37,064 bases of DNA from an uncultured Acidobacteriia bacterium (GCA_903892565.1 CAITIX010000360.1:1-37064), one strand, 5' to 3'. Counted from the first letter of the stretch, positions 1-8,963 are shown. Notes: generated by a model not told the origin, from the sequence alone. Made by a program: numbers and translations.

Positions 1-114
1 CTGTGCAGCGAGAGAGAATCCGCCATTAAGGCCAAGGATTTGGACGGCGTTCCCGACGGCTATCAGCCCACGGACGAAGACCGGAAGACCGAACGTCCCG
101 AGAACAATAACTAA
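1..114 (+). CDS. C-terminal end of an unidentified protein (partial)
   Basis: An open frame enters from the left edge and gives 37 residues before a TAA stop at 112-114. The tail is highly polar, rich in Asp, Glu, Lys and Asn, and ends in three Asn. No domain can be recognised in so short a piece. The frame is judged real because the stop is followed at once by an AGGAG ribosome-binding site that serves the next gene at 128, a typical spacing within an operon. The function is unknown. Confidence 0.5.
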   Translation: MCSERESAIKAKDLDGVPDGYQPTDEDRKTERPENNN

Positions 115-127
115 CAGGAGCGAGTAC

Positions 128-1117
128 ATGACAAACAATAGTGGTTTGGCGCGATTCTCTAAGCGCGCCGCAAAGGCGCTTGCGCTCACGGCCGTTCCCG
201 CGCTCCTACTGGTGCCGAGCGCCTTCTCACAGGAAGGCAGACCGATGGCCGCCAAGGTGATCGGGGACGACGTCAATAAGAAGTACGAGCTTTCGGATCA
301 CGATACGCGCCCCTACGACAAGCACGACTTCAACGGGATCTGGGCGCGCAACCCCGCGGCCCAGTTCAAACAGCCGCCCTGCCCGGAATGCCGCGATAAT
401 TCGCGGCCGTCCTACGGCTACTTTGGCGATGTTCCAACCATGACCCCGGAGGGGCAAAAGCGGTTCGAGGCGAACCATCCCACCAAGGGGTATGTTCCCG
501 GGAGCAAGAACGATTTAGAGCATAAGGATATCCACGTCGCTTACCGCCGGGCCGTGCAGTCGGCATTGTCCAACGATCCTGAGGAACGCTGCGAGCCGCT
601 GGGCTTGACGCGTCTGGTGACCTTCTCTGGCGGCAATCCGCCCATGCAGATTGTCCAGACGGGCGAGATCATCATCGAGCGCTTCGAATGGTTCTGGGAT
701 AACCGTGAAATCTGGACCGACGGAAGAAAGCTTCCCGTCGTGGAAGATTACTTGCCGCGCTTTAACGGCTACTCGGTGGGCAAGTGGGAAGGCGACACGC
801 TCGTCGTAACCACCGTCGGCTTTGACGACCGCGCATGGGTGGACGCCTACGGTTTCCCGATTAGTGAAAAGGCGGTGTTAGAGGAACGCTACTCGCGTCC
901 GACGCGCAATCGTCTCCGGTTGGATATGACGCTCACGGATCCGGTCAACTACACGCGCCCGTGGCATTCCAGCACCAAGGTGTGGGGCCTGATCCCGAAA
1001 GAAGCCGCGCAAGTCGCCGGCTGGTCTGGCATTGTGGAAGATCGCTGCGTCCCGGCGGACAACACCCACTTCCGCTCGTTCGAACCCGAGCCTGCTGCGA
1101 GCCTAAAAAAGAAGTAA
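128..1117 (+). CDS. Secreted hypothetical protein, acidobacterial family
   Basis: 329 residues. The first 35 or so form a signal peptide: basic n-region, hydrophobic ALALTAVPALLLVPSAFS, then a cleavage site near AFSQ. The mature part opens with a DFNGIWARNP motif and has the run GYSVGKWEGDTLVV at about residues 213-226, then GFDDRAWVDAYGFP and a DPVNYTRPW segment. From memory, this pattern marks a large family of uncharacterised exported proteins that is expanded in Acidobacteriota; no biochemical role is known to me. Four Cys lie in the mature part (PPCPEC, EERCEP, EDRCVP), which would fit oxidised envelope folding. ATG at 128 is preceded by AGGAG at about 8 nt. The gene is probably the last of an operon, since a terminator follows at 1164. 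Confidence 0.75.
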   Translation: MTNNSGLARFSKRAAKALALTAVPALLLVPSAFSQEGRPMAAKVIGDDVNKKYELSDHDTRPYDKHDFNGIWARNPAAQFKQPPCPECRDNSRPSYGYFGDVPTMTPEGQKRFEANHPTKGYVPGSKNDLEHKDIHVAYRRAVQSALSNDPEERCEPLGLTRLVTFSGGNPPMQIVQTGEIIIERFEWFWDNREIWTDGRKLPVVEDYLPRFNGYSVGKWEGDTLVVTTVGFDDRAWVDAYGFPISEKAVLEERYSRPTRNRLRLDMTLTDPVNYTRPWHSSTKVWGLIPKEAAQVAGWSGIVEDRCVPADNTHFRSFEPEPAASLKKK

Positions 1118-1163
1118 GGCGTCGCAACGACGCATCGGAGTCACAAGCATCGGATCGAATTGC

Positions 1164-1197
1164 ACCGGTCGGGCTAGCGCCCGGCCGGTTTTCTTTT
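1164..1197 (+). terminator. Rho-independent terminator
   Basis: A GC-rich hairpin has arms at 1165-1174 and 1179-1188, ten pairs with one T-G wobble, plus an A-T pair at its base. The loop is TAGC. The run TTTTCTTTT follows directly. It sits 47 bp after the stop of the secreted protein and should end that transcript. Confidence 0.8.
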
Positions 1198-1346
1198 GCG
1201 CGCCGGAGAATTCTTGACGCCTACGGCAGAATCTTGGCGTCCGCGATTGCGCCAGCGATTGCCCTGTCAGCCGCACTCGCGAATGATTTCGTCGCCAAGC
1301 GTCATTGATCGGAGCTTGTCCGGCAACTGTCGTTCCGCATCCACTA

Positions 1347-1406
1347 TTCTCGTATCTGTTGTTCTCGCATCTGTTGTTCTCCTATCCGTCGTTCTCCTAT
1401 CGATTG
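1347..1406 (+). repeat. 15-bp minisatellite, four tandem copies
   Basis: Four head-to-tail 15-bp units start at 1347, 1362, 1377 and 1392. They share the pattern TTCTC.TATC.(G/A)T.G: copies 1 and 2 differ at one base, copies 3 and 4 at a few. The last unit runs into a perfect 6-bp hairpin (CGATTG at 1401-1406, CAATCG at 1410-1415). Both strands are open here and would encode pentapeptide repeats, but neither frame has a ribosome-binding site, so it is treated as non-coding. Confidence 0.75.
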
Positions 1407-1527
1407 TTGCAATCGACGGATGCCTGACCACCCTCAACAAGGGCTTATTCATCGATACGAAATGCCGGGGACCAGATATCGAAAAATGAAATGAGTTCAA
1501 TCGTTGAATCGGGAAAGATTAAAATGA

Positions 1528-1556
1528 TTGACAGTCGCTGGGATCGGCCCTACACT
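1528..1556 (+). promoter_or_regulatory. Sigma70-type promoter of the amidase gene run
   Basis: A perfect -35 box TTGACA (1528-1533), a 17-bp spacer and a -10 box TACACT (1551-1556, four of six consensus bases) point to transcription starting near 1563. It is the best promoter match in the long gap before the amidase genes and points toward them. The role is inferred from sequence only. Confidence 0.6.
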
Positions 1557-1872
1557 CGTTACATCTTACACAGCGCACTCCACGCAGCTCCCGTCGCGCC
1601 GCGGTTGTCAATGAAGACCACCGCCCCGTAAGAGTTCTCAGCACTGCCAACCGATCACGGCCTCGTCGGCTGCGGCGGCAAACAAACACACAACCTGTTT
1701 CCCTAAAACTGCCGCCTCGTGCCGCGACAACGACAGTAAATCGTTCGGCAATCGTATCTCAATTTTAACAATTGTGCCGATGGATCCGGCGCGGAGTCGT
1801 TTTGTGAGGCCGTATCAGCATTGAAGTTTCACGCGTCTCGTAACGGACGAAGAGCTCAGAGGACTAACGAAA
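1557..1872 (+). other. Long untranslated leader of the amidase genes
   Basis: If the promoter at 1528 is used, about 310 nt precede the first amidase start. No open frame with a ribosome-binding site was seen. The stretch holds an inverted repeat CAATT-ttaac-AATTG (1760-1774), with CGGCA/TGCCG flanking it asymmetrically, that could be an operator. I do not recognise a known riboswitch. Confidence 0.35.
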
Positions 1873-4233
1873 ATGCGAATGCATCAGACTACAGACAATT
1901 CTTTCGCTCCATCCATCCAGAAACCGGCAACGGGACGAACGCCCAAGTGCCTTCTTCCGGACTTGCGAGTGTTCCTAGGGCTCTGTCTCATGGCGACGGC
2001 AAGTTCTTCGCTATTTGCTCAATCCGGCGCGTTCGCCGTGGAAGAAGCCTCTATTTCAGATATTCAGAATGCGATCCGCACGGGGCGGGCGTCGTGCAAG
2101 CAGGTCGTGCAGATGTACATTGATCGCGCAAAAGCGTACAACGGAGCATGCACTGAGCTCGTCACGAAAGACGGAGCGTCGATTGCTCCCTCCACCGGGA
2201 TGGTGCGTGCGGGTGCGGCGATTCAATACCCTACGAAAACAGTCCCCGCGTCGCAAGTGTTTCCGAACCTCGACCAATACGTAGGGCCTCCCCTCGAGCT
2301 AGGCAAGATGATTACCTCGGCGTCCGATCCAAAAGTGAAGCTGCAATACGGCTGGCGCGTCGGAATTCCGGAAGCCGGACAACTCAATGCCCTCGAAACA
2401 TTGAACGTCCGCGGCGAGCGTTCGACTACGTGTAAAGGCGACTTTGATCGTGCTCCATCGGCGGGCCCCCTTCCTCCGGGAGCTCCTGCAGCGTGCGAAG
2501 AATTTCGAAAGCTGCCCGATGCACTGGAACGCGCCGCAGAGCTGGACAAGCAGTATGGGCAGAATCCCGACCTGGCGAAGCTGCCGATGTACTGCGCCGT
2601 GTTTAATCTCAAAGACTGGTATGACGCGAAAGACATGCGCGGCACCGGCGGCAACGATGTGAATTTCGCGATGGACGTACCGAAGGTGGATTCGCCGGAT
2701 ATCGCCGTCCTCCGCGAGAAGGGCGCGATCATTTTCGCAGTTTCCTCCGCCAGCAACGTAACCGGAGCCCAAGCTGCCGGGCCCAACAAAGCCGCTAGCG
2801 TGTTTCCGGAAACCAATTTGCAGTATGCTCCCTGGAGCGGCCAAGCCTGTAATCCGTACGATACGGCTCGCGTGCCGCGCGGAACCAGCAACGGCTCTGG
2901 CGTCGCGGTATCCGCCAATCTGTCTACCTGCGGGATCTGCGAGCAGACGTCTGCATCCTGCAAGGGTCCGGCGTCCCGCAACAACGTCGTCAATCTTCTG
3001 ACGACGAAGGGCATCCTGATGGACGGCGGCATCACCGGAAAGAATTCGGGCGATCGGGCAGGCATCCACTGCAAGTCGGTCACGGACGCAGCATTGGTGC
3101 TCGACGCCATCAAGGGGTACAAGTCGGACGACATTTATACCGCAATTCCGAAAGGAATCATTCCGGATGAGCCGTACACCAGCTTCCTGGTTCCGGACTC
3201 CAAGGTTTCGGAGAAGCCGCTGAAAGGCGTTCGCGTCGGCATCGTGCGTGAATTTATGGTCAAGCACACCAAGAACGACATTGCCATCAGCGATCAAATC
3301 GATGGCGAAATCAAAATGGTGCTGCGCGACAAACTGGGCGCGACCCTTGTGGAATCCGTGGATCCCATGTATCCGGACGATCCGACGGTGGAGAACATGA
3401 AATACACGTTCCAAGACGCGATCGCAGAGATCCTGCCGCATGCCGTGCCGGAATACTTCTTTAAGAAAACCGCGACGGGTGAGCTCGAATTTGCGGTCCC
3501 GGGCTGGGATGTGAAGAGCGTGGAATACGATGTGGCGCTCTCGCTGCACAAAGCCCCTTTGTCTCCCAAGGTCAATCTGCGCAGCATCGCTAAGGGTTAT
3601 ACCAATCCTTCTAGCTTGCTCCTCACCAATCAGTATTTGGCGGGAAGAGGAGACGAGCGAGTAAAAGATTGGGCCAGTTGGATCGCGAATGCCACGTTCA
3701 AAACCGAAGGGGAAAAGGCGCGCGCGATGAACGCCGCACTGAATCACGATCCGCGTCCACGTCCCGATTCCATCAGCTACCTGGAGATGCAGTCCGTGTT
3801 GCGGATGATCATCCTCAAGGTGATGTACGAGAACAAAATCGACGTCTTCGTCAATCCCGAGCAAACCACCACGCCGTATCTATTAGGCGGAGCGCTCGAG
3901 CCGGAAGTGAACGATCGCGGCACGCAGAGCTGTTGCCAGGGTTTCACCGCAATTCTCGGATCACCGGAGGCCGACGTTCCGGCCGGGTACGTTACAACCA
4001 CCTACGATCCGAAGTATGTGTTGAGCAAGGATAAGACGAAGTACACCGCAGTCACCGGCGACGTGGAAACGAAGCTGCCCCATCCCATGCCGATCAGCAT
4101 GATGTTCTGGGCAGGGCCGGGCTTCGACTCGGACGTGATCAAGGTGGCCTCGGCGTATGAGTCCGCAACGCATCACAGAGTTCCACCTCCCGCATTCGGA
4201 CCGTTATCGACCTATCAAGGCGGAGGCCGCTGA
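1873..4233 (+). CDS. Secreted large amidase-signature hydrolase, paralog 1
   Basis: 786 residues, much longer than the usual 450-550 of amidase-signature enzymes. A hydrophobic signal segment (about residues 31-50) ends in SLFAQ. The fold is recognised by alignment to the canonical amidase at 12265: the helix EEASISDIQNAIRTG, the Lys motif LKDWYDAKDM (K247), the Ser-loop RGTSNGSG and the nucleophile region SASCKGPAS (S362). By spacing (24 residues, as in FAAH S217/S241), the cis-Ser position is Thr338. About 120 extra residues lie between the first helix and the Lys motif. The mature protein has 12 Cys. It should hydrolyse a C-N bond outside the cytoplasm; the substrate is unknown. AGAGGA lies about 10 nt before ATG 1873. 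ATG 1879 is an alternative start. Confidence 0.85.
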   Translation: MRMHQTTDNSFAPSIQKPATGRTPKCLLPDLRVFLGLCLMATASSSLFAQSGAFAVEEASISDIQNAIRTGRASCKQVVQMYIDRAKAYNGACTELVTKDGASIAPSTGMVRAGAAIQYPTKTVPASQVFPNLDQYVGPPLELGKMITSASDPKVKLQYGWRVGIPEAGQLNALETLNVRGERSTTCKGDFDRAPSAGPLPPGAPAACEEFRKLPDALERAAELDKQYGQNPDLAKLPMYCAVFNLKDWYDAKDMRGTGGNDVNFAMDVPKVDSPDIAVLREKGAIIFAVSSASNVTGAQAAGPNKAASVFPETNLQYAPWSGQACNPYDTARVPRGTSNGSGVAVSANLSTCGICEQTSASCKGPASRNNVVNLLTTKGILMDGGITGKNSGDRAGIHCKSVTDAALVLDAIKGYKSDDIYTAIPKGIIPDEPYTSFLVPDSKVSEKPLKGVRVGIVREFMVKHTKNDIAISDQIDGEIKMVLRDKLGATLVESVDPMYPDDPTVENMKYTFQDAIAEILPHAVPEYFFKKTATGELEFAVPGWDVKSVEYDVALSLHKAPLSPKVNLRSIAKGYTNPSSLLLTNQYLAGRGDERVKDWASWIANATFKTEGEKARAMNAALNHDPRPRPDSISYLEMQSVLRMIILKVMYENKIDVFVNPEQTTTPYLLGGALEPEVNDRGTQSCCQGFTAILGSPEADVPAGYVTTTYDPKYVLSKDKTKYTAVTGDVETKLPHPMPISMMFWAGPGFDSDVIKVASAYESATHHRVPPPAFGPLSTYQGGGR

Positions 4234-4234
4234 A

Positions 4235-6505
4235 ATGATTAAGATGAAACCTCTAGCCATTTGCTCCCTCACTCTTGCAGCGGCTTCGTCGCTCTTCGGA
4301 CAAGCTGGCGGCGGATTCGCCGTCGAAGAAGCCTCCATTTCGGACATTCAGAATGCGATCCGCGCGGGGCAGACGTCTTGCAAGCAGGTCGTGCAGATGT
4401 ACATCGACCGCGCCAAAGCCTATAACGGCGTCTGCACGGAGCTCGTCACCAAGGATGGAATGTCGATTCCGGAATCCACCGGGATGGTTCGCGCGGGTGC
4501 GCCGATTCAATACCCAACGAAGACAGTCCCCGCCTCGACGGTGTTCCCGAATCTCGATCAGTACGTCGGACCGCCGATCGAACTCGGAAAGATGATCACG
4601 TCGGTATCCGATCCGAAAGTGAAACTGCAATACGGCTGGCGCGTCGGAATTCCGGAAGCCGGACAGCTCAACGCGCTGGAGACGCTGAACATCCGTGGCG
4701 AGCGCTCCATCACGTGCAAGGGCGATTTTGATCGCGCACCATCCGCTGGACCACTGCCGGCGGGAGCGCCCGCGGCGTGCGAAGAATTTCGAAAGCTCCC
4801 CGACGCTCTGGAACGCGCTGCGGAACTGGACAAGCAGTACGGGCAAAATCCCGACCTGGCGAAGCTGCCGATGTACTGCGCCGTGTTCAATCTCAAAGAC
4901 TGGTACGACGCGAAAGACATGCGCGGCACCGGAGGCAACGATGTAACTTTCGCGATGGACGTGCCGAAGGTCGATTCGCCAGATATTGCAGTGCTTCGCG
5001 AAAAAGGCGCCATCATCTACGCAATCTCGGCGGCCAGCAACGTAACAGGAGCGCAATCCGCAGGCCTCAACAAAGCGGCGTCGACGTTTCCAGAAACCGA
5101 TTTACAGTACGCTCCGTGGAGCGGCCAGACTTGCAATCCTTACGACACGACACGCATTCCGCGCGGGACCAGCAACGGCTCCGGCGTGGCTGTGTCGGCC
5201 AATCTCACCACTTGCGGCATCTGTGAGCAGACGTGGGCGTCTTGCAAAGGGCCGGCCTCCAGAAACAACGTCGTCAATCTGCTGACCACCAAAGGTGTGC
5301 TGATGGATGGCGGCATCACCGGCAAGAACGCGGGAGATCGCGCGGGCATTCATTGCAAGTCGGTTGCCGATGCAGCGCTGGTACTCGATGCAATGAAGGG
5401 CTTCAAGTCGGACGATATTTACACAGCCATTCCGAAAGGAATTATTCCGAAGGAGCCGTACACCAGCTTCCTGGTGCCCGATGCGAAAGTTCCAGATAAG
5501 CCGCTCAAAGGAATGCGCATCGCCATCGCGCGCGAGTTTATGGTGAAGCACACCAAGAACGACGTCGCCATCAGCGATCAGATCAATGAGGAAATCAAGA
5601 CCGTTCTGCGCGACAAACTCGGTGCAACCGTCGTGGAATCGGTGGATCCCATGTATCAGGACGATCCGGCGATTCCGAATTTGACCTACACCTTCGAGGA
5701 CGCCATGGCGGAGATTCTTCCGCATGCGATGCCCGAATACTTCTGGAAGAAAACCGCAACGGGCGAGCTCGAGTTCGCGGTTCCCGGATGGGATGTCAAG
5801 ACCACCGAGTATGCCGTCGCTCTCTCGCTGCACAAAGCTCCGTTGTCACCCAAGATCAATCTGCGCAGCATCGCGCACGGATTCACGAATCTCTCCAGCG
5901 TGTTGTTATCGGATCAATATTTGGCGGCGCGCGGAGATGCGCGAGTGAAAGATTGGGCGAGCTGGGTGGCCAACGCGACTTTCAAAACGGAAGAAGAGAA
6001 GGCGCAGGCACTCAATGCGGCTGCGAACCACGACCCCAGGCCCAAGGCGGGCACCATCAGCTATTTGGAAATGCAGTCCGTGATGCGGATGATCATCCTC
6101 AAGGTGATGTACGAGAACAAGATCGATGTGTTCGTCAATCCCGAGCAGACCACCACGCCGTATCTGTTAGGCGGCGCGCCGGAGCCGGAAGTGAATAGCC
6201 GAGGCACGCAGAGCTGCTGTCAGGAATTCACCGCGCTGATCGGCGGACCGGAGGCGGACGTCCCGGCAGGCTACGTTACAACGAGCGTCGACCCGAAATA
6301 CACGTTGACGAAAGATAAGAAGAAATACATCCCAGTCACCGGAGATGTCGAAACGAAGCTGCCGCATCCCATGCCGATCAGCATGATGTTTTGGGCAGGA
6401 CCTGGCTACGACACCGATGTGATCAAAGCTGCATCGGCCTATGAAGCCGCCACGCACCACAGAGTTCCGCCACCGTCCTTCGGGCCGCTGGCCACGCATC
6501 AATAA
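4235..6505 (+). CDS. Secreted large amidase-signature hydrolase, paralog 2
   Basis: 756 residues from ATG 4235, chosen because GGAGG lies about 9 nt upstream and a normal signal peptide (MIKMKPLAICSLTLAAASSLFGQ) follows; the open frame further upstream overlaps paralog 1. The start is one base after the stop of paralog 1, so translation is probably coupled. The protein is nearly collinear with paralog 1 and the closest to it: between the GWRVGIPEAGQ motif and the Lys motif only a few residues differ. K221, T312 and S336 are the active-site positions, again with Thr for the cis-Ser. The residue two before the nucleophile is Trp (TWAS), where paralogs 1 and 3 have Ser. All 12 mature Cys are kept. 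A duplicated copy that may have a shifted specificity. Confidence 0.85.
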   Translation: MIKMKPLAICSLTLAAASSLFGQAGGGFAVEEASISDIQNAIRAGQTSCKQVVQMYIDRAKAYNGVCTELVTKDGMSIPESTGMVRAGAPIQYPTKTVPASTVFPNLDQYVGPPIELGKMITSVSDPKVKLQYGWRVGIPEAGQLNALETLNIRGERSITCKGDFDRAPSAGPLPAGAPAACEEFRKLPDALERAAELDKQYGQNPDLAKLPMYCAVFNLKDWYDAKDMRGTGGNDVTFAMDVPKVDSPDIAVLREKGAIIYAISAASNVTGAQSAGLNKAASTFPETDLQYAPWSGQTCNPYDTTRIPRGTSNGSGVAVSANLTTCGICEQTWASCKGPASRNNVVNLLTTKGVLMDGGITGKNAGDRAGIHCKSVADAALVLDAMKGFKSDDIYTAIPKGIIPKEPYTSFLVPDAKVPDKPLKGMRIAIAREFMVKHTKNDVAISDQINEEIKTVLRDKLGATVVESVDPMYQDDPAIPNLTYTFEDAMAEILPHAMPEYFWKKTATGELEFAVPGWDVKTTEYAVALSLHKAPLSPKINLRSIAHGFTNLSSVLLSDQYLAARGDARVKDWASWVANATFKTEEEKAQALNAAANHDPRPKAGTISYLEMQSVMRMIILKVMYENKIDVFVNPEQTTTPYLLGGAPEPEVNSRGTQSCCQEFTALIGGPEADVPAGYVTTSVDPKYTLTKDKKKYIPVTGDVETKLPHPMPISMMFWAGPGYDTDVIKAASAYEAATHHRVPPPSFGPLATHQ

Positions 6506-6517
6506 GGGAGCCAGTTC

Positions 6518-8812
6518 ATGAAGATTCTCAGCGCTTCAGGAATTTCCGCCGGATGGATCGCCACATTACTGTTGGCGCAGCCGGTGTTTGCCCAGACCGG
6601 CGGATTCCACATTGAAGAAGCGTCGATCGGCGGAATTCAGGCCGCTATTCGTTCCGGGCAGACATCGTGCAAGCAGGTAGTGCAGATGTATCTGGACCGC
6701 GCCAGAGCGTACAACGGCGTGTGCACGGAGCTGATGACGAAAGATGGCGCGCCGATCCCCGCATCCACCGGCATGGTGCGCGCAGGAGCGCTTCTCCAAT
6801 ATCCGACCAAAACGGTTGCGGCCTCGACCGTATTTCCCGACTTCGATCAATATCAAGGCCCGCCCTTCGAGCTCGGCAAGATGGTGACATCCGTTTCCGA
6901 TCCGAGCGTGAAGCTGCAGTACGGACTGCGCGTGGGGATCCCCGAAGCGGGTCAGCTCGACGCTCTCGAAACACTCAACGTTCGCGGCGAACGTTCGATC
7001 ACCTGTAAAGGCGATTTCGATCGCGCGCCGTCCGCTGGACCGCTGCCTGCGGGCGCTCCCGCTGCGTGCGAAGAGTTTCGCAAAATGCCCGATGCGCTCG
7101 AACGCGCCGCGGAACTCGACGCGCAATACGGCCGCAATCCCGACGTGGCAAAGCTCCCGATGTACTGCGCGGTCTTTTCACTGAAAGATTGGTACGACGC
7201 GAAAGACATGCGAGCCACGGGCGGCAACGATGTGAATTTTGCGATGGATGCGCCGAAGTTCGATTCTCCGGATATTGCGACGATTCGCAGTAAGGGTGGC
7301 ATTATTTTTGCGGTCGCGAACGCGGAAAACGTGGGCGGCCCTGCGGCTGCGGGTCCAAATAAGGCGGACGTCGTCCTCCCGATGGGGAATCTGCAGTACA
7401 GCCCCTGGGCCGGGCAAGCTTGCAATCCGTACGACACGGCGCGCGTGCCGCGCGGCACCAGCAACGGCTCAGCTGTGTCAGTCGCCGCGAATTTATCTAC
7501 GTGTTCGATTTGCGAACAGACGTCGGCATCCTGCAAAGGTCCTGCATCCAGAAACAATGTCGTGAATCTGCTCCCGACGAAGGGCATCGCGATGGATGGC
7601 GGATTCAGCAAGTACTCGGGAGATCGCGCCGGCATTCACTGTAAGACAGTCGAGGACGCAGCATTGGTGCTCGACGCGGTGAAGGGGTACGAGTCCAGCG
7701 ACATTTACACGGCCATTCCGAAGGGCCTCATCCCGAAGGAGCCTTACGCCAAGGCTTTAGTAACGGACAGCAAGGTGAACGACAAGCCACTGGCGGGCGT
7801 GCGCATCGGCGTTGTGCGGGAGTTCATGGTGAAGCACAGCAAGAACGACGTGGTGATCAGCGACCAAATCGACCAGGAAATCAAATCCGTACTGCGCGAC
7901 AAGCTCGGCGCGACGATTGTGGAATCGAAAGATCCTTTGTATCCCGACGATCCGAGCGTCCCGAACATGACGTACACGTTCCAGGACGCGATGGCCGAGA
8001 TTTTGCCGCACACCGTGCCCGAATACTTTTACAAGAAGACGAACAAGGGCGAGCTGGAGTTTGCCGTTCCGGGATGGGACGTGAAGAGCGTTGAGTATGC
8101 CGTCGCGCTGTCTTTGCACAAAGCGCCGCTCTCCGAGAAGATGAACCTCCGCACGGTGGCCGACGAAGGAAGATTTCCGAACCCGTCCGGCTTGCCGTTG
8201 ATGAATCGCTATCTACTGGAGCGCGGCGACGCGCGCGTGAAAGATTGGAAAAGCTGGGTGGATAACGCAACCTTCAAGACCGCCGAAGGCGCGGCGCGAG
8301 CCAAGAATGCCGCGGCGATCACGGACGCTCGTCCGCGCACCGACTACATCAACTACCAGGAGATGCAAGCGGTCATGCGCATGATCGTACTGAAGGTGAT
8401 GTACGAAAACAAAATCGACGTCTTCGTCAATCCAGAGCAAACTACACCGCCCTACATTCTGGGAGGAGCACTGGAGCCAGACGTGAACAATCGACCGTCG
8501 AGGAGTTGCTGCCAAGGTTTCACGGCGCTGCTCGGCGGACCGGAAGCCGAAGTGCCTGCTGGATACACCACGGTTACCTACGACCCGAAATATGTACTAA
8601 GCGCCGACAAGAAGAAATACATTCCCGTAACGGGAGATGTCGAAACGAAGCTGCCGCATCCCATGCCGATCAGCATGATGTTCTGGGCCGGACCCGGCTT
8701 CGACGCCGACGTGATCAAAGTTGCTTCGGCCTATGAATCAGCGACGCACCACCGAATCCCCCCCCCTGCGTTTGGACCCCTGCCGGCCCAAGCGCATGGA
8801 TCCAGCCACTGA
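6518..8812 (+). CDS. Secreted large amidase-signature hydrolase, paralog 3
   Basis: 764 residues. A signal peptide ends at PVFAQ, and AAGGGAG lies just before ATG 6518, 12 bp after paralog 2. It is the most diverged of the three but keeps the whole layout: the roughly 120-residue insertion, Lys motif K223, Thr314 at the cis-Ser position, nucleophile Ser338 and all 12 Cys. Local differences are a shortened GGFSKYSGD loop where the others have GGITGKN(S/A)GD, and a longer VADEGRFPNPSG loop near residue 550. These loops are where specificity could differ. The C-terminal ATHHRIPPP motif matches the end of the small amidase at 12265. Confidence 0.85.
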   Translation: MKILSASGISAGWIATLLLAQPVFAQTGGFHIEEASIGGIQAAIRSGQTSCKQVVQMYLDRARAYNGVCTELMTKDGAPIPASTGMVRAGALLQYPTKTVAASTVFPDFDQYQGPPFELGKMVTSVSDPSVKLQYGLRVGIPEAGQLDALETLNVRGERSITCKGDFDRAPSAGPLPAGAPAACEEFRKMPDALERAAELDAQYGRNPDVAKLPMYCAVFSLKDWYDAKDMRATGGNDVNFAMDAPKFDSPDIATIRSKGGIIFAVANAENVGGPAAAGPNKADVVLPMGNLQYSPWAGQACNPYDTARVPRGTSNGSAVSVAANLSTCSICEQTSASCKGPASRNNVVNLLPTKGIAMDGGFSKYSGDRAGIHCKTVEDAALVLDAVKGYESSDIYTAIPKGLIPKEPYAKALVTDSKVNDKPLAGVRIGVVREFMVKHSKNDVVISDQIDQEIKSVLRDKLGATIVESKDPLYPDDPSVPNMTYTFQDAMAEILPHTVPEYFYKKTNKGELEFAVPGWDVKSVEYAVALSLHKAPLSEKMNLRTVADEGRFPNPSGLPLMNRYLLERGDARVKDWKSWVDNATFKTAEGAARAKNAAAITDARPRTDYINYQEMQAVMRMIVLKVMYENKIDVFVNPEQTTPPYILGGALEPDVNNRPSRSCCQGFTALLGGPEAEVPAGYTTVTYDPKYVLSADKKKYIPVTGDVETKLPHPMPISMMFWAGPGFDADVIKVASAYESATHHRIPPPAFGPLPAQAHGSSH

Positions 8813-8963
8813 CGCTTACATGAGGAGCGGCGAAGCTCCTGAACTATCCGCGCTGTGTTAGCGCTGCCAAGGGCGATCCTTCACAAGGTCGTCTTTGGAC
8901 GCATTTCCAAAACCTAGACGCGGGCTCCTGGGATACCAGACCCAAAAATGGAGGATTTAGTTC
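8813..8963 (+). other. Spacer with two small hairpins before the receptor gene
   Basis: The 151-bp gap contains AGGAGC/GCTCCT (8823-8840) and GCGCT/AGCGC (8850-8864) hairpins. Neither is followed by a T-run, so they look like processing or RNA-stability structures, not a terminator. Read-through from the amidases into the receptor gene is likely. Confidence 0.4.

Noticed and set aside
1196-1500. Pentapeptide-repeat proteins on either strand over the minisatellite
   Set aside because: No ribosome-binding site or known fold; the repeat alone explains the periodic translation.
2299-3864. A 521-codon open frame on the minus strand across amidase paralog 1
   Set aside because: It lies wholly antisense to a clear gene, similar minus frames recur in the paralogs, its translation is rich in His and Arg with no domain, and it has no ribosome-binding site. 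It is a by-product of codon bias.
1873-8812. Long direct repeats at DNA level
   Set aside because: They reflect the three paralogous genes and are not separate repeat elements.
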